Shown piece by piece: positions 7,488-8,318 of a DNA stretch of 8,318 nt; within the stretch, counting starts at the first letter, position 1, and every line of letters begins with the position of its first letter. A program made the translations under genes and the position numbers. The DNA is from Synechococcaceae cyanobacterium (GTDB lineage Bacteria; Cyanobacteriota; Cyanobacteriia; PCC-6307; Cyanobiaceae): positions 1 to 8,318 of the forward strand of contig CANHGA010000082.1 of the NCBI GenBank assembly GCA_947460085.1. The letters run 5' to 3'. The notes below the pieces were generated by a model. That model was not told the DNA's origin, ran no database searches, and was given only the letters and a program-made list of their open reading frames with translations.

Positions 7488-8051
7488 GTGTTGAAGTCGC
7501 TCGGTGGACTGGCAATCGCGGCGGCGGCGGCGGTCTATTGGGGGAGTCCGTTGCTTGCGGTGGCTGAGTTCACCCACGCCATCGCCACCGGTGACGCGGA
7601 GACGGTCAATGGTTTGATCGATTTCCCTGCCTTGCGGTCGTCCTTGAAGGCTGAGGCCCAGCAGGTTGCCCTTTACCGGCTGAGCGGCCATCAGAAGCCC
7701 GGCTCCAACCTGCTGGCTGGGTTGGCCTCTGGGTTGATGGAGCCGTTTGTGAATGCGTTGGTCGAGAGCGTCGCCACCCCTGAAGGAATCCGAGGCCTGT
7801 TGAGCAGCCAAGGTGGGCTTAGCCGCCAGGCCCCCGCCCCCCCAGGTCGATCCAGTCCCCTTGACCAATGGGAGTCGCTGGGCGATGGGCTAGCCAAGAC
7901 AAGGTTTGGCTATCGCACCTGGAACAGCTTTTGGGTGACCACCAAGGACCAAGCGAACCGAACCCTGGGTTTGAGCTTCGATCGCCGGGGCTTTTCAACG
8001 TGGAAGTTGGTAGCGGTTGATCTGCCACCGGATGGCACCTTCACCCCCTAA
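7488..8051 (+). CDS. DUF2939-like protein with N-terminal membrane anchor or signal
   Basis: This 187-residue protein begins with a hydrophobic segment (about 4-26) ending in VYWGSPLLAVAEF, followed by AIATGDAETVNGLIDFPALRSSLKAEAQ at about 31-58. The order (hydrophobic N-terminus, SPxLAV, a GD-x-ET-x-N/D-x-L-x-DFPALRxSLK block) is typical of DUF2939, a family of unknown function in bacterial envelopes. A middle helical part with a proline-rich linker (about 115-125) precedes a beta-rich C-terminus with FGYRTWNSFWVTT and FDRRGFSTWKLVAVDLP, ending in a strand-like region where such proteins are compact. It probably lies outside the cytoplasmic membrane or is anchored to it. The start is GTG 7488 with AGGGG four bases before it; TTG 7491, one codon on, is equally possible. 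It lies 84 bases before the hli gene on the same strand. Confidence 0.85.
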   Translation: MLKSLGGLAIAAAAAVYWGSPLLAVAEFTHAIATGDAETVNGLIDFPALRSSLKAEAQQVALYRLSGHQKPGSNLLAGLASGLMEPFVNALVESVATPEGIRGLLSSQGGLSRQAPAPPGRSSPLDQWESLGDGLAKTRFGYRTWNSFWVTTKDQANRTLGLSFDRRGFSTWKLVAVDLPPDGTFTP

Positions 8052-8104
8052 GACTGCGGCAGATGTGGGCACGCTCGATTAATTTGCAGGGAAACCCATA
8101 AGGA

Positions 8105-8128
8105 TTGAGAGACGTTTCTCTTCAAGGA
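8105..8128 (+). promoter_or_regulatory. imperfect hairpin next to the hli ribosome binding site
   Basis: TTGAGAGA (8105-8112) pairs with TCTCTTCAA (8117-8125) around a CGTT loop, eight base pairs with one bulged base. The right arm shares its last bases with the Shine-Dalgarno sequence AAGGA (8124-8128), which lies seven bases before the ATG at 8136. The arrangement could modulate ribosome access or protect the 5' end. Stability was judged by eye only. Confidence 0.4.
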
Positions 8129-8135
8129 TGGACTG

Positions 8136-8294
8136 ATGGTGACAACAAACAGTCAGATCAAGTGGGGATGGAGTGAGCAAGCTGAGCTTTGGAATGGTCG
8201 TCTGGCCATGCTGGGTTTCGTGATTGCGATCGCAACGGAATTCCTCACGGGCTCTGGTGTGCTTGGTCAACTGCGTGGGCTCTTGCCGTACTAG
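8136..8294 (+). CDS. hli: high-light-inducible protein (Hli/Scp, one-helix chlorophyll-binding)
   Basis: This is a complete 52-residue protein of the Hli/small CAB-like family, thylakoid one-helix proteins that bind chlorophyll and carotenoid, quench excess energy and protect photosystem II assembly under stress. The chlorophyll-binding signature ELWNGRLAMLGF is at 17-28, with ligands E17 and R22 and the N20-G21 pair intact. The helix continues through VIAIATEFLTG to about residue 40. The short N-terminus (MVTTNSQIKWGWSE) would lie on the stromal side. Length is within the family range of about 40-70. The start is ATG with AAGGA seven bases upstream. The 8052-8135 gap holds a small hairpin and no recognisable HLR1 repeat. 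Nothing beyond the stop can be assigned in the last 24 bases. Confidence 0.95.
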   Translation: MVTTNSQIKWGWSEQAELWNGRLAMLGFVIAIATEFLTGSGVLGQLRGLLPY

Positions 8295-8318
8295 ATCGGC
8301 TACGACAACTGGTGGTGC

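Noticed and set aside
8052..8104. Light-response (HLR1-type) or NtcA box upstream of hli
   Set aside because: No pair of TTACA-like repeats and no GTA-N8-TAC pattern could be found.

Overview
This window looks like chromosomal DNA of a GC-rich picocyanobacterium of the Synechococcus/Cyanobium type. The evidence is a high-light-inducible (Hli) one-helix protein, a cyanobacterial-style GlgX, a stand-alone glutamyl-Q tRNA(Asp) synthetase, an HU gene, and several short proteins of the 'conserved cyanobacterial hypothetical' kind. No transposase, integrase, CRISPR array or phage gene was seen. Genes are densely packed. The longest stretch without a gene is about 190 bases (4513-4702), which holds only a possible promoter and leader for HU.

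Left part (1-1652). A GPH-type (MelB-like) sugar/cation symporter lies on the minus strand. It starts at a TTG with a good ribosome binding site and ends in a 17-bp tandem repeat. On the minus strand its stop overlaps a start as ATGA, and the repeat yields two further ATGA junctions. This forms a chain of two six-codon minicistrons leading into an ORF that runs off the left edge. A tRNA-Gly(UCC) gene on the plus strand follows at 1582-1652.

Centre (1607-6064). A glycogen/starch debranching enzyme (GlgX, minus strand) has a 3' end that runs antisense into the tRNA gene. It is divergent from a metallo-beta-lactamase-like protein that appears to have lost its metal ligands. HU follows, then a strong intrinsic terminator, then gluQ, which modifies queuosine-containing tRNA-Asp. 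The predicted gluQ start sits on the end of that terminator.

Right part (6065-8318). This is a run of small genes: a protein with a paired CxxCxGxG zinc finger, a 38-residue single-helix membrane protein on the opposite strand overlapping its 3' end, a 100-residue probably exported protein, an unrecognised protein of about 173-184 residues on the minus strand, a DUF2939-like protein, and a complete 52-residue Hli protein preceded by a short hairpin at its ribosome binding site.

Carbohydrate handling (transporter, GlgX), translation (tRNA-Gly, GluQ-RS), nucleoid structure (HU) and photoprotection (Hli) sit side by side without forming one obvious pathway. The less ordinary points are the ATGA chain, the apparently inactive MBL-fold protein, the glgX/tRNA antisense overlap and the overlapping mini membrane protein.
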